Below, one piece after another: positions 24,610 through 34,002 of a DNA stretch of 64,000 nucleotides (the first letter of the stretch is position 1; the number at the start of each line of letters is the position of its first letter). The notes under the pieces were generated by a model, which worked only from the letters and a program-made list of their open reading frames with translations, searched no databases and was not told the origin of the DNA. A program made the position numbers and the translations under genes. The DNA comes from UBA5078 sp040384465. GTDB taxonomy: Bacteria; Pseudomonadota; Gammaproteobacteria; Pseudomonadales; Pseudohongiellaceae. The stretch covers positions 62,001 to 126,000 of the forward strand of contig JAZKJF010000005.1 in NCBI GenBank assembly GCA_040384465.1. Direction: 5' to 3'.

Positions 24610-26259
24610 ATGACAACAACCCGCTCCTTCGCAATGCTCACCCTGTCACTGCTCGCCGCCCAGCTGACACTCACGCCAGACGCTGCGGCGCAGACCGATG
24701 CCGCTGAAGCCTGTGCTGTACTCGAAAGCACCGCCGACCTGACCGTGCTTTCAGCGCGACTGGTCCCTGCTGCCGATCGCACCCCAGCCTACTGTTACGT
24801 GCGCGGATTGATCTCTCCCTCAACGCAATACCATGTGCAATTGCCACTGCCCGAGAATTGGAACGGACGCTTTCTGCAATGGGGCGACGGCGGCAAGGAC
24901 GGTGATCTGGACTTTGCCGATCATCGTCTCGCCGAGGGTTACGCGGTGGCCAACAGCAACACCGGTCACGATAGCGCGACAGAGCCTGGTTCGCAGTTCG
25001 GTTTCAACAATCGGCAGTCCGAGATCGACTTCGGCTACCGCTCCGTGCACCTGACCGTGATGGCGGGCAAGGCATTGGTCGAGCGCTACTATCGCAGTGA
25101 ACCGACTTACTCCTATTTCGAAGGTTGCTCCACCGGCGGGCGGCAGGGGCTGATGGAAGCGCAGCGCTTCCCGCAGGATTTCGATGGCATCGTGGCCGGT
25201 GCTCCGGTGAACTACTATCAGGCGATGAACGCGGCGGGTGTGTGGTGGCTGCAGCGCATGTTCAAGGACAACTTCGCGGGTAATCTCGCCGTGGACACCG
25301 ATGGCGATGGCAGCTTCGACAGTGTCAAATTGCTGGAGACACTCAATCAGCGTGTGCTGCAGCAGTGTGACGCGAATGATGGCGTCAGTGATGGCGTGCT
25401 CACCAATCCCCTGAGTTGCAACTTCGAGCCGCAACGTGATCTTGCTGATCTCGCCTGCGGAGCGGACGGTGCTACTGACCAATGTTTCACTCCGGCGCAG
25501 CTGCAGACCGTTGCCGACTTCTACAGCGGGCCCTATGACAGCAGTGGCAACATTCTCTATCCGGGCAAGGCGCTGGGGTCGGAGCTGGAGTGGATCAATC
25601 TCTACACGCCCAGCGCGCGCAACCGCAATGCGCCGACAATGCTGGTGGGGCCGGCTGGCGATCATGTGAACTATCTGTTCTACGAGCAAGATCCCGGCGT
25701 GGCGATTCCCGATCTGACACAGCCGACGGTGGTGACAGGGCGTAATGCGGCGCTCCCGGAATTTTCGTGGCTGGAGTTCGATATCAACGATCTGGCCGAG
25801 GGCGATGCCACGTTGATGCAATCGCTGATGGATGCTACCGATCCGGATCTGACCCGATTCCTGAAGGAGCACGATGGCAAGCTGCTGCTCTATCACGGCT
25901 GGAGCGATTCGCTGTCCTCTGCCAAGGCCACGGTGCAGTATTTCAACGCCATGGTCGATACGACTTTCGCGGGGCAGATCGGTGCGGCGGGCGATAGCAC
26001 GCGTCTGTTTCTGGCGCCCGGAATGGGGCATTGCAGTGGGGGTGCCGGACCGAACACTTGGGACAAGCTGCCTGCGCTGGTCGACTGGGTCGAGAATGGC
26101 AGAGCGCCGGACAGCATCGTTGCTACGCGCAGCACGAACGGCGTTGTCGAAAACGAACGACCCCTGTGCCCCTATCCGCAGGAAGCTGTTTATGCCGGCC
26201 CCGCCGGTGGTGAGAACGATCAAGCAAACTGGGTGGCAGCCAATTTCAGCTGCCGCTGA
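24610..26259 (+). CDS. Tannase/feruloyl esterase family protein, exported
   Basis: ACAGGAG lies eight bases before the ATG at 24610, and a signal peptide follows (FAMLTLSLLAAQLTLTPDAAAQ). The 549-residue protein shows the family pattern: an early CAVLES, then LPENWNGRFLQWGDGGKDG. The nucleophile elbow is FEGCSTGGRQGLMEAQRFP (Ser in CSTGG), followed by DGIVAGAPVNYY. Later come the LLLYHGWSDS and LAPGMGHCSGGAGPNTWD segments, which supply Asp and His. The paired Cys next to Ser and His form the disulfide typical of tannases. It would hydrolyse plant phenolic esters or related compounds outside the cytoplasm. It follows the MacB-like permease by 36 bases and could be co-transcribed. Confidence 0.9.
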   Translation: MTTTRSFAMLTLSLLAAQLTLTPDAAAQTDAAEACAVLESTADLTVLSARLVPAADRTPAYCYVRGLISPSTQYHVQLPLPENWNGRFLQWGDGGKDGDLDFADHRLAEGYAVANSNTGHDSATEPGSQFGFNNRQSEIDFGYRSVHLTVMAGKALVERYYRSEPTYSYFEGCSTGGRQGLMEAQRFPQDFDGIVAGAPVNYYQAMNAAGVWWLQRMFKDNFAGNLAVDTDGDGSFDSVKLLETLNQRVLQQCDANDGVSDGVLTNPLSCNFEPQRDLADLACGADGATDQCFTPAQLQTVADFYSGPYDSSGNILYPGKALGSELEWINLYTPSARNRNAPTMLVGPAGDHVNYLFYEQDPGVAIPDLTQPTVVTGRNAALPEFSWLEFDINDLAEGDATLMQSLMDATDPDLTRFLKEHDGKLLLYHGWSDSLSSAKATVQYFNAMVDTTFAGQIGAAGDSTRLFLAPGMGHCSGGAGPNTWDKLPALVDWVENGRAPDSIVATRSTNGVVENERPLCPYPQEAVYAGPAGGENDQANWVAANFSCR

Positions 26260-26284
26260 TCCAGTCGGAGCAATTCAGGCGACG

Positions 26285-27316
26285 CTATTGTGGCACGGTG
26301 CCACGTGGCTCACGGTTCTGGAAGTCCAGCATCCAGCCCGGGTATTCACTCGGCAGGGCGCTGGCTTCGTCCAGCCGCTTGAGTTGCTCGGCGGACAGTT
26401 TCGAGTCCACCGCCGCCAGATTGTCCAGCAACTGCTCGGTAGTCTTGGCACCGATGATCACGCTGGTGACGAAAGAACGGCTGAGCAGCCAGGCCAGCGC
26501 CACACGCGCCACCGATTGATTCGCTTCGGTGGCAACACTGTGCAGCGCCTCCAGCACACGCGGCAGGCGTTCCATATTCACGGGCGGGAAATCGAAAGAC
26601 GAGCGGCGTGCACCAGCCGGACCTTGCTTGTTCGGATCGAACTTGCCCGACAGCAGACCTCCTGCGAGAGGGCTCCACGGCAGAATCGCCAGGCCTTCAC
26701 TCTGTGCCATCGGTACGATCTCGCGCTCGATGTCGCGACCCGCGATGGTGTAGTACATCTGCGCACTCTGGAAGCGCGCCAGGCCATTGGCCTCGGCGAA
26801 ACCGACGGCCTTCATGGCATGCCAGGCGGCCAGATTGCAGAATCCCACATAACGCACCTTGCCGGAGCGCACGACGTCGTCCAGCGCGCGCACTGTCTCT
26901 TCGATGGGCGTGACGGGGTCGTAACCATGAATCTGGTACAGATCGATGTAATCCAGCCCGAGACGCTGCAGGCTCTGATCGATGCTCGACAGGATGTGTC
27001 CGCGCGACAGGCCGACCTGATTGACGCCTTTGCCGAGGCGTCCGCGCACTTTGGTGGCCACGACGATCTGATCGCGCGGGTGGCCCAATGAGGCCAGTGA
27101 TGCGCCGAGCAGTTTCTCGGACTCGCCTTCAGAATAGACATCAGCGGTGTCGATGAAGTTGACGCCATGGTCCAGCGCGGTGCCGACCAGCGTATCGACA
27201 TCTTTGCTGCCGAGTTTGCCGATGGCCTCCCAGAAGCCCTTGCCACCAAAGGTCATGGTGCCGAGGCACAGTTCGGATACGTAAAGCCCTGTCCTGCCAA
27301 GAAGCTTGTAGCGCAT
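26285..27316 (-). CDS. Aldo/keto reductase
   Basis: The 343-residue protein starts MRYKLLGRTGLYVSELCLGT. The catalytic tetrad is visible: Asp and Tyr in FIDTADVYSEGESEKLLG, Lys in IVVATKVRG, and His in DLYQIHGYDP. The C-terminal NADPH-binding loop is present as SVIIGAKTTEQL. It resembles the YajO/Tas-like AKR group (AKR11/12-like) that reduces aldehydes and ketones with NADPH in the cytoplasm. It lies 35 bases downstream of uvrA on the same strand, with ACAGGAG before its ATG. Confidence 0.93.
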   Translation of the reverse strand: MRYKLLGRTGLYVSELCLGTMTFGGKGFWEAIGKLGSKDVDTLVGTALDHGVNFIDTADVYSEGESEKLLGASLASLGHPRDQIVVATKVRGRLGKGVNQVGLSRGHILSSIDQSLQRLGLDYIDLYQIHGYDPVTPIEETVRALDDVVRSGKVRYVGFCNLAAWHAMKAVGFAEANGLARFQSAQMYYTIAGRDIEREIVPMAQSEGLAILPWSPLAGGLLSGKFDPNKQGPAGARRSSFDFPPVNMERLPRVLEALHSVATEANQSVARVALAWLLSRSFVTSVIIGAKTTEQLLDNLAAVDSKLSAEQLKRLDEASALPSEYPGWMLDFQNREPRGTVPQ

Positions 27317-27351
27317 AGCGTTTCTCCTGTTGTCGAGAATGGTTACCGCTG

Positions 27352-30210
27352 TCAGACGGGTGATGGCTTACCTGTGTTCAGCAAGCGCGCCAGATATTTT
27401 CCTGTGTGTGATGCCGGATTCTGTGCCACCTGTTCCGGTGTGCCTTCGGCGATGATCTGCCCTCCACCGTTGCCGCCTTCAGGGCCGAGATCGACGATCC
27501 AGTCTGCGGTCTTGATGACATCCAGATTGTGTTCGATCACCACAATCGTGTTGTGCTGGTCGCGTAGCTGATGCAGCACGGCGAGCAACTGTTTGATGTC
27601 GGCGAAGTGCAGCCCCGTGGTGGGTTCATCGAGAATGTAAAGAGTCTGGCCGGTGTCACGCTTGGACAGTTCTCGCGCCAGCTTGACCCGCTGCGCCTCA
27701 CCGCCGGAAAGTGTCGTGGCCGCCTGTCCGAGACAGAGATAAGACAGGCCCACCTCCATCAGCGTCTGCAGTTTGCGGGCGATGGCGGGCACGGCGTCGA
27801 AGAACTCGCGCGCGTCCTCGATAGTCATTTCCAGCACTTCACAGATGTTTTTGCCTTTGTATTTGACCTCCAGAGTCTCGCGGTTGTAGCGCTTGCCCAT
27901 ACAGACATCACAGCGCACATAAACGTCTGGCAGGAAGTGCATCTCCACCTTGACCACGCCATCACCCTGACATGCCTCGCAGCGGCCACCTTTGACGTTG
28001 AAGCTGAAGCGTCCGGCCTTGTAGCCGCGTGAACGCGATTCCTGGGTTCCGGCGAAAAGATCGCGCACGGGCGTGAAGATACCGGTGTAGGTCGCCGGAT
28101 TGGAGCGCGGAGTGCGGCCGATGGCGCTCTGGTCGATGTCCACCACCTTGTCGAGTAGTTCCAAGCCTTCGATGCCGATGTGCGCAGCGGGTGTCAGCGT
28201 CGTCGCACCATTCAGCTGGGTAGCAGCGAGCGGGTAAAGTGTGCCGTTGATGAGCGTGGACTTGCCGGAACCGGAGACTCCGGTAATACAGGTCAGCAGG
28301 CCGAGCGGAATCTGTAGGTCAACATTGCGCAGGTTGTTGCCGCTGGCCCCTCGCAGGGTGAGCATTTTCTTCGGATTGGCTTGTACACGACGCTCTGGCA
28401 CTTCGATCTGCAGGCGGCCGGACAGATACTTGCCCGTCAACGATTCTTCCGAGTCGAGTATGTCCTGCAGCGTCCCCTGTGCGACGATCCGGCCACCGTG
28501 GACGCCCGCACCGGGGCCGATGTCAATGATGTGGTCCGCGTGGCGGATGGCGTCTTCGTCGTGCTCGACGACGATCACGGTATTGCCGATGTCACGCAGA
28601 TGGAACAGGGTTCTGAGCAGCCGGTCGTTGTCGCGCTGATGCAGACCGATGGAAGGCTCGTCGAGAATGTACATGACGCCGACCAGCCCGGCGCCGATCT
28701 GACTGGCCAGCCGAATGCGTTGTGCTTCTCCGCCAGAGAGAGTGTCGGCACTGCGGCTGAGGGTAAGGTAGTTGAGACCCACATCGACGAGAAACTTCAG
28801 ACGATCCTGCAGCTCTTTGAGTATCTTCTCCGCGATGGTGGCGCGACTGCCCGTCAGCGCCAGCGTGTTGAAATAGGTCGCCGCCTCGGTGATGGTCATC
28901 GTCGCGACAGCGGGCAGGTTGGTACCATCAATGAAGACATTACGCGCCTCGGGCCGCAGGCGGGTGCCTTCGCAATCCGGACAAGGCTGGGAGCTGAGGA
29001 AGCGGGCCAGGTCTTCACGCACCATCGCGGACTCGGTCTCGTGATAGCGACGCTCCATGTTGGGCAGGATGCCTTCGAATTCATGGCGCCTTGTGAAGGT
29101 ATCGCCTTTGTCGTTGAGGAAATGGAAGTCGATGATTTCCTTGCCACTGCCTCGTAGTACGGCGTCGCGGTATTTCTGTGGTAGCTCCTTGAGCGGTGTG
29201 TCCACCTCGAAGCCGTAGTGCTTCGCCAGCGATGTGAGCATCTGGAAATAATAAAAATTGCGGCGATCCCAGCCCCGAATCGCGCCCTCGGCGAGGCTCA
29301 GGGAGTCGTCGGTGACGACGCGCTTTTCGTCGAAGAACTGTTTCAACCCCAGGCCATCACAGCCCGTGCAGGCGCCGGCCGGATTGTTGAAGGAGAACAG
29401 GCGCGGTTCCAGTTCGCTGATGCTGTGGCCACAGATCGGACAGGCGAAGCGTGAGGAGAACAACAGCTCCTCGCGTTTGGACGGGGTGCCGTCCTCCTCC
29501 ATGAATGCCACCATGGCCAGCCCTTCAGCCAGTTGCAGCGCTGCCTCGAAACTTTCGGCGAGACGCTGCTGCATGTCCGGCCGCACTTTCAGGCGGTCGA
29601 TGACCACGTCGATACTGTGCTTCTTGTTCTTCTCCAGCTCCGGCGGAAAATCGATCTCGGTCACGATGCCATTGATGCGTGCGCGCACATAACCGCTGGT
29701 CTTCAGCTCGCTGAACACATGCAGATGCTCGCCCTTGCGTTCGCGCACCAGCGGTGCCAGCACCATCACCCGCGTCCCCTCTGGCAGCGCCAGCACCTGG
29801 TCCACCATCTGGCTGACGGTCTGTGCCTCCAGCTTCCTGTGGTGGGTGGGGCAGTAGGGATCGCCGACGCGCGCGAACAATAGCCGCAGATAATCGTAGA
29901 TCTCTGTGATGGTGCCGACAGTCGAGCGCGGGTTGTGTGAGGTAGACTTCTGTTCGATGGAGATGGCGGGTGAGAGACCTTCGATGTGATCGATGTCGGG
30001 CTTGTCCATCATGGACAGGAATTGTCGCGCGTAGGTAGACAGAGATTCGACGTAACGGCGTTGGCCCTCGGCGTAGAGCGTGTCAAAGGCCAGTGAGGAT
30101 TTGCCCGAGCCCGAGAGGCCGGTAATGACCACCAGTTTGTCCCGGGGAATACTGACGTTGATGTTCTTCAGATTATGGGTTCTGGCCCCTCTGACTATGA
30201 TCTTGTCCAT
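27352..30210 (-). CDS. uvrA: Excinuclease ABC subunit A
   Basis: The start MDKIIVRGARTHNLKNI at 30210 matches the family, although the frame is open about 420 bases further. The 952-residue length is standard. It has two ABC modules (Walker A GLSGSGKSSL and GVSGSGKSTL, signatures LSGGEAQRIRLASQ and LSGGEAQRVKLAREL), the zinc finger CPICGH ... CTGCDGLG in the first half, and CEACQGDG ... CDVCMGKRYN in the second. UvrA dimers find bulky DNA damage and load UvrB. It is divergent from ssb, the common arrangement in gammaproteobacteria. No clear LexA box was recognised in the shared upstream region, which contains a REP pair. Confidence 0.98.
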   Translation of the reverse strand: MDKIIVRGARTHNLKNINVSIPRDKLVVITGLSGSGKSSLAFDTLYAEGQRRYVESLSTYARQFLSMMDKPDIDHIEGLSPAISIEQKSTSHNPRSTVGTITEIYDYLRLLFARVGDPYCPTHHRKLEAQTVSQMVDQVLALPEGTRVMVLAPLVRERKGEHLHVFSELKTSGYVRARINGIVTEIDFPPELEKNKKHSIDVVIDRLKVRPDMQQRLAESFEAALQLAEGLAMVAFMEEDGTPSKREELLFSSRFACPICGHSISELEPRLFSFNNPAGACTGCDGLGLKQFFDEKRVVTDDSLSLAEGAIRGWDRRNFYYFQMLTSLAKHYGFEVDTPLKELPQKYRDAVLRGSGKEIIDFHFLNDKGDTFTRRHEFEGILPNMERRYHETESAMVREDLARFLSSQPCPDCEGTRLRPEARNVFIDGTNLPAVATMTITEAATYFNTLALTGSRATIAEKILKELQDRLKFLVDVGLNYLTLSRSADTLSGGEAQRIRLASQIGAGLVGVMYILDEPSIGLHQRDNDRLLRTLFHLRDIGNTVIVVEHDEDAIRHADHIIDIGPGAGVHGGRIVAQGTLQDILDSEESLTGKYLSGRLQIEVPERRVQANPKKMLTLRGASGNNLRNVDLQIPLGLLTCITGVSGSGKSTLINGTLYPLAATQLNGATTLTPAAHIGIEGLELLDKVVDIDQSAIGRTPRSNPATYTGIFTPVRDLFAGTQESRSRGYKAGRFSFNVKGGRCEACQGDGVVKVEMHFLPDVYVRCDVCMGKRYNRETLEVKYKGKNICEVLEMTIEDAREFFDAVPAIARKLQTLMEVGLSYLCLGQAATTLSGGEAQRVKLARELSKRDTGQTLYILDEPTTGLHFADIKQLLAVLHQLRDQHNTIVVIEHNLDVIKTADWIVDLGPEGGNGGGQIIAEGTPEQVAQNPASHTGKYLARLLNTGKPSPV

Positions 30211-30343
30211 CTGACACACCCCTGACGATCCGCATTTGTCGCAAGCAATAACCAAACGGCGGATTATGATTAAATCGGTTCGCAAGCGCAAAGCCTGCCT
30301 GCGTGAGATTCTTTTAGTGCTATGCTTGAGATAGACTACGCCG

Positions 30344-30421
30344 CCTGTGGGAGCGAGCCTGCTCGCGATTGATTCTGGGGAACTTTCGAGTATCCATCGC
30401 GAGCAGGCTCGCTCCCACAGG
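30344..30421. repeat. REP pair in inverted orientation (REPIN-like)
   Basis: A 26-base REP (30344-30369) and its perfect inverted copy (30396-30421) flank a 26-base spacer. Each arm contains its own small palindrome GCGAGC-CT-GCTCGC after TGTGGGA. The arm matches the common Pseudomonas REP type (GTGGGAGCGAGC...). It lies in the divergent uvrA-ssb control region, 45 bases before the ssb start codon. No RAYT transposase gene is in the window. Confidence 0.88.
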
Positions 30422-30465
30422 GGGGCGAACAAACGGAAAACGGAAAACCGACTGGAGGTTTCAAA

Positions 30466-30993
30466 GTGGCGAGCAGAGGCGTAAACAAGGTAATTCTGGT
30501 AGGCAATTGCGGGGGCGATCCCGAGACACGTTTTCTGCCCAGCGGCGGTGCCGTTGCCAATGTGACGCTGGCCACCAGCGAATCCTGGAAAGACAAGAAT
30601 ACCGGTCAGCAGCAGGAGAAGACCGAGTGGCATCGTGTGGTGTTCTTCAATCGTCTGGCAGAGATCGTGGGCGAGTATGTGAAGAAGGGCTCCAAGATAT
30701 ACATCGAGGGCAGCCTGCGCACGCGGTCATGGGAACAGGATGGCGTCAAACGCTACGCCACCGAGATCGTCGCTGCCGAGATGCAGATGCTTGACTCTCG
30801 TGGTGGTCAGGGTGGCATGGGCGGTGGGTCCGGAGGCGGAGGTATGGATGATTACGACAGCCAATATGGACAGGAGCCAGTGTCACAAAAAGCCCCTCAG
30901 CAGCAATATGGCAATCGTCCGCGCGAGTCCGCACCGGCGCCTACCTCTGCGCCATCGAACTTCGACAATTTTGATGACGATATCCCGTTCTGA
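30466..30993 (+). CDS. ssb: Single-stranded DNA-binding protein
   Basis: The start is GTG with CTGGAGG nine bases upstream. The 175-residue protein has the OB-fold in residues 1-110 (RGVNKVILVGNCGGDPETRF, ATSESWKDKNTG, TEWHRVVFFNRLAEIVGEYV, KKGSKIYIEGSLRTRSW). A Gly/Gln-rich flexible tail follows, then the acidic tip DNFDDDIPF that recruits partners in replication and repair. It is divergent from uvrA. Confidence 0.97.
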   Translation: MASRGVNKVILVGNCGGDPETRFLPSGGAVANVTLATSESWKDKNTGQQQEKTEWHRVVFFNRLAEIVGEYVKKGSKIYIEGSLRTRSWEQDGVKRYATEIVAAEMQMLDSRGGQGGMGGGSGGGGMDDYDSQYGQEPVSQKAPQQQYGNRPRESAPAPTSAPSNFDNFDDDIPF

Positions 30994-31048
30994 CCATCGC
31001 CACCCCGGCATCACAATACGGGAACACAATGCAGGGTAATCAGGAAAG

Positions 31049-31954
31049 GTGAAGCTACTAATTGTCGGTGCCGGCAGTCCGGTCGGAATGGAGTTGATCA
31101 AACAACTGCAGCAGAGAGGGGTGGAGTATTTCGCCCCCGAGCCCGGTCGGATTGATCCCCGTGATCCGTTGAGCGTCGCCAAGGTGATTACCCAGTGTGG
31201 CCCCGATCAGGTCATCAATCTTTCTTCCTATCGCGCTGGCAGTCAGCTGGCGATTCTCGAAGCCGAAAAGAATCCGCAGGAATGCGACGCCATCAACCAT
31301 GCGCAGGCCTCGGTCATTGCCCAGGTCTGCGATCATTTGAACATTCCCTTGGTGCACCTCTCTTCCGCCTACGTCTTCAATGGCGACAAAAAGCTGGGTT
31401 ACAGCGAACAGGATGCGACCAAACCGGCTGGCGTCTATGGTGCGACCTCGTTGCTCGGAGAGCAGGCCATCTGCGGGGTGCTGGAAAAGCACATTATTGT
31501 GCGCACCGGCTGGATATTTGGAGTAGGGCAGGATGAGTTGATCCGGCGCTGGATCGCCGAGGCTCGTGAGGCTGAGGGGGCCGTTATGGTCTCCCGGCGC
31601 AAGTTCAGCCCGACACCGGTCGAAGACGTTGCCCGTGTGCTGATGGCGATTGCGTTGCAGGTGGATTGTCATGCCAATGTCTGGGGCATCTATCACTACT
31701 GCGGGCTGGAGACCAAGCGCGAGAGCGAGTTTGTACAACAGGTCCTGAAACTCGCTGCCCTGCATGACGAAAGCATCTACAAGCTGCTGGACCATCTCAG
31801 TCTTAATCTGTTGCGTGCCGATCCTCCCGAGATCGCCAACACGACGCTTGCCACGAAGAAAATCTTCGACACCTTTGGCATCAAGCAGCGCTCCTGGAAC
31901 GGGGGTTTGCAGAATCTGATCAAGAGCCTCTACAAGCCTGAGGCGCGAGGCTGA
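31049..31954 (+). CDS. RmlD-like NAD(P)-dependent reductase (dTDP-4-dehydrorhamnose reductase family)
   Basis: The start is a GTG at 31049 with AGGAAAG directly before it. The 301-residue protein opens with a Rossmann motif (LLIVGAGSPVGMELI, the G-x-x-G-x-x-G type). It carries NPQECDAINHAQASVIAQVC, the SSAYVFNGDKKLGYSEQD segment with VYGATSLLGEQ (the Tyr-x-x-x-Lys site of RmlD appears here as Y-G-A-T-S, without Lys), and VRTGWIFGVGQ. The overall layout is that of RmlD, but the changed YxxxK makes the reaction uncertain. It sits between ssb and moeA, not in a rhamnose cluster. Confidence 0.8.
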   Translation: MKLLIVGAGSPVGMELIKQLQQRGVEYFAPEPGRIDPRDPLSVAKVITQCGPDQVINLSSYRAGSQLAILEAEKNPQECDAINHAQASVIAQVCDHLNIPLVHLSSAYVFNGDKKLGYSEQDATKPAGVYGATSLLGEQAICGVLEKHIIVRTGWIFGVGQDELIRRWIAEAREAEGAVMVSRRKFSPTPVEDVARVLMAIALQVDCHANVWGIYHYCGLETKRESEFVQQVLKLAALHDESIYKLLDHLSLNLLRADPPEIANTTLATKKIFDTFGIKQRSWNGGLQNLIKSLYKPEARG

Positions 31955-31959
31955 GCTTT

Positions 31960-33195
31960 ATGACGACTTCTGTCGGATCCTCACTCATTCCTATTGATGC
32001 CGCGCTGGAACAATTACTCGCTGCCATGACTCTGGTGGTCGGCAGCGAGTCGGTTGCCCTGCCGCAGGCACTGCACAGGGTATTGGCCGTAGCTCAATAT
32101 GCCCCTATCGATGTGCCAGGTCATGCCAACAGCGCCATGGATGGGTATGCATTGGACAGCACCACTCTTGCTCGCGGTCAGAACCGCCTGCGGGTGACGC
32201 AGCGGATTCCGGCAGGCACTGTAGGCCAGCCGCTTGAAACTGGCACGGCCGCCCGTATTTTTACGGGCGCACCAATCCCAGCGGGCGCGGACGCCGTAAT
32301 CATGCAGGAGAACTGCGTGATCGAGGGCGATGAGATCATTGTTCAGCAGGCTGTTGTGGCGGGTGAGAATGTCCGTCATGCGGGCAGCGACGTGGAACGT
32401 GGTGCGTTGCTGTTTGAAGCGGGGCACCGTTTGCGCAGTCCTGATGTCGGGATGCTGGCGGGCGTTGGCTGTGAGGCGGTTGTCGTGCGCAAACCTCTGC
32501 GCGTGGCACTGCTCACGACTGGCGACGAACTGGTGAGACCGGGCGTGCCATTGCAGCCCGGGCAGATTTACAATTCCAACTACTACATGCTGAGCACATT
32601 GGTAGCGGGGCTCGGTCATATCGCTGTGGATTGCGGAATTGTTGCCGACTCGCTCAGCAGTACCGAACACGCTTTGCGTGAGGCGGCAGCGAATGCCGAC
32701 TGCATTATCAGCAGTGGTGGCGTCTCTGCAGGAGAGGAAGATCATGTTCGCGCCGCGCTGGAGCGCAGCGGCGAGTTGTCGTTGTGGAAGCTGGCGATCA
32801 AGCCTGGCAAACCCTTCGCGTTCGGGAGCGTAACGGGCAAGCCGTTTTTCGGTTTGCCGGGTAATCCGGTTTCGGCATTCGTGACGTTTGCGCTGCTGGT
32901 ACGTCCCTGCTTGCAGAGGCTGGGAGGAGTCCGCGAGCAGGTCTCGGTGCAGTGGCAATTGCCCGCTGATTTCGAACTGCCCGTCTCCGGCATTCGCCAG
33001 GAATACCTGAGAGTGCGTTGTGGTACGGATGCGCAAGGCGCGCCGGTTTTACAATTGGCGGGAAGCCAGAGTTCAGGAGTGTTGTCGTCAGTCAGTCACG
33101 CGGACGGGTTGGCGATAGTGCCGCCGCTGAGCCCCGTGCAGCGGGGCGACAAGTTGAGATTCATACCGTTAAGTGAGATAGTCGGACAGGTCTGA
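31960..33195 (+). CDS. moeA: Molybdopterin molybdotransferase
   Basis: The 411-residue protein has the MoeA markers: PIDVPGHANSAMDGYALDS, RIFTGAPIPAGADAVIMQE, LLTTGDELVRPG, ISSGGVSAGEEDHVRAAL, and KLAIKPGKPFAFG followed by FFGLPGNPVSAFVTF. MoeA inserts molybdate into adenylated molybdopterin to finish the molybdenum cofactor. No other moa/mog gene lies in the window. It follows the RmlD-like gene by five bases, and its stop overlaps the start of the next gene (TGATG), so the genes from 31049 to 35058 probably form one transcript. Confidence 0.96.
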   Translation: MTTSVGSSLIPIDAALEQLLAAMTLVVGSESVALPQALHRVLAVAQYAPIDVPGHANSAMDGYALDSTTLARGQNRLRVTQRIPAGTVGQPLETGTAARIFTGAPIPAGADAVIMQENCVIEGDEIIVQQAVVAGENVRHAGSDVERGALLFEAGHRLRSPDVGMLAGVGCEAVVVRKPLRVALLTTGDELVRPGVPLQPGQIYNSNYYMLSTLVAGLGHIAVDCGIVADSLSSTEHALREAAANADCIISSGGVSAGEEDHVRAALERSGELSLWKLAIKPGKPFAFGSVTGKPFFGLPGNPVSAFVTFALLVRPCLQRLGGVREQVSVQWQLPADFELPVSGIRQEYLRVRCGTDAQGAPVLQLAGSQSSGVLSSVSHADGLAIVPPLSPVQRGDKLRFIPLSEIVGQV

Positions 33196-33998
33196 TGCTG
33201 GACAAACAGCGTTATCAAGAGCGAACCATAGTGAACATGTCAGTGCATCTTCAAGAGAAAATTTCTTCGTTCCGAGTGCTTGGGCTGGCACTGTTGCTGC
33301 CCGTATTGCTGGTCGCCTGTCAGCCGACCCGGCAGACCATCGTCGTGATTCCCGAGCCTGAGCCAGTGATTGAAGACACTTCCTTGCAAGATGAAGCCGC
33401 TGCTCGTGCGCACTTCGAAGAACAGCTGCGCTACCAACGTATGATTGCGGACATCCTGTATGAGGGACGCAAGGCGCTTAACGCCAATCGTTTGATGACG
33501 CCACCGGAGATCAGCGCGCATGCCTACTTCCAGCGTGTCTTGGCCATTGAGCCGGACAATGCCGTGGCGCTGCAGGGAATTCAGGACATCGCTTCCAAAT
33601 ATCTGCAGCTGGCCGAGGAGGCCGGTGGCCAGGGACTTTATGACGAAGCCAAAGGCTATCTGCGCCGTGCCGAGCAGGTTGATCGCAACCACGTCGGCAT
33701 CGCTCCCGCCTGGGTGGCATTGGAGGCCGAGATGGAGACAACTGATGTCGTGCACAGCCTCAGTGCCAGCGAGCTGAACAGCAAATCTGCAGCAATCTCC
33801 GTGCAGTTGAGCAGGATCGCCATTCAGGCGCGTGACGCGGGAGCCTTCTTTCTGATCACGGCCCCCAGCGACGATCAAGCCCGCTGGATTTATACCCAGA
33901 TGCAGGCGGCTGTCGAAGGATACCGACTGCGTGGCAATATCGAACTGGGCTCCACGCCCACGATTCGCCTCATAATGCCTGTCGATGAGGATGCGTGA
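33195..33998 (+). CDS. Lipoprotein with TPR-like helices, unknown function
   Basis: The ATG at 33195 overlaps the moeA stop codon, suggesting coupling and a 267-residue product. A start at 33237 would give a more usual lipoprotein signal and cannot be excluded. The signal is VLGLALLLPVLLVAC with lipobox L-V-A-C. After a Pro/Glu linker comes a helical region with TPR character (AHAYFQRVLAIEPDNAVALQG, then GLYDEAKGYLRRAEQVDRNH). The end (about residues 195-260) looks like a small alpha/beta domain: FFLITAPSDDQARWIYTQMQ and TPTIRLIMPVDE. The same pairing with a DUF2333 gene occurs in related bacteria, to my recollection. The function is unknown. Confidence 0.75.
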   Translation: MLDKQRYQERTIVNMSVHLQEKISSFRVLGLALLLPVLLVACQPTRQTIVVIPEPEPVIEDTSLQDEAAARAHFEEQLRYQRMIADILYEGRKALNANRLMTPPEISAHAYFQRVLAIEPDNAVALQGIQDIASKYLQLAEEAGGQGLYDEAKGYLRRAEQVDRNHVGIAPAWVALEAEMETTDVVHSLSASELNSKSAAISVQLSRIAIQARDAGAFFLITAPSDDQARWIYTQMQAAVEGYRLRGNIELGSTPTIRLIMPVDEDA

Positions 33999-34002
33999 TT
34001 CG

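Noticed and set aside
24820..26223. 467-codon open frame antisense to the tannase-family gene
   Set aside because: It lies fully opposite a gene with signal peptide and catalytic motifs, has no ribosome binding site or recognisable domain, and has the His/Gln/Arg-rich composition typical of antisense frames in GC-rich DNA.
25874..27091. 405-codon plus-strand frame across the tannase end and the aldo/keto reductase gene
   Set aside because: It is out of frame with the tannase gene and antisense to the reductase, both of which show full motif sets. It is not a fusion.
32014..33036. 340-codon open frame antisense to moeA
   Set aside because: moeA is certain from its motifs, and the antisense product has no recognisable domain.
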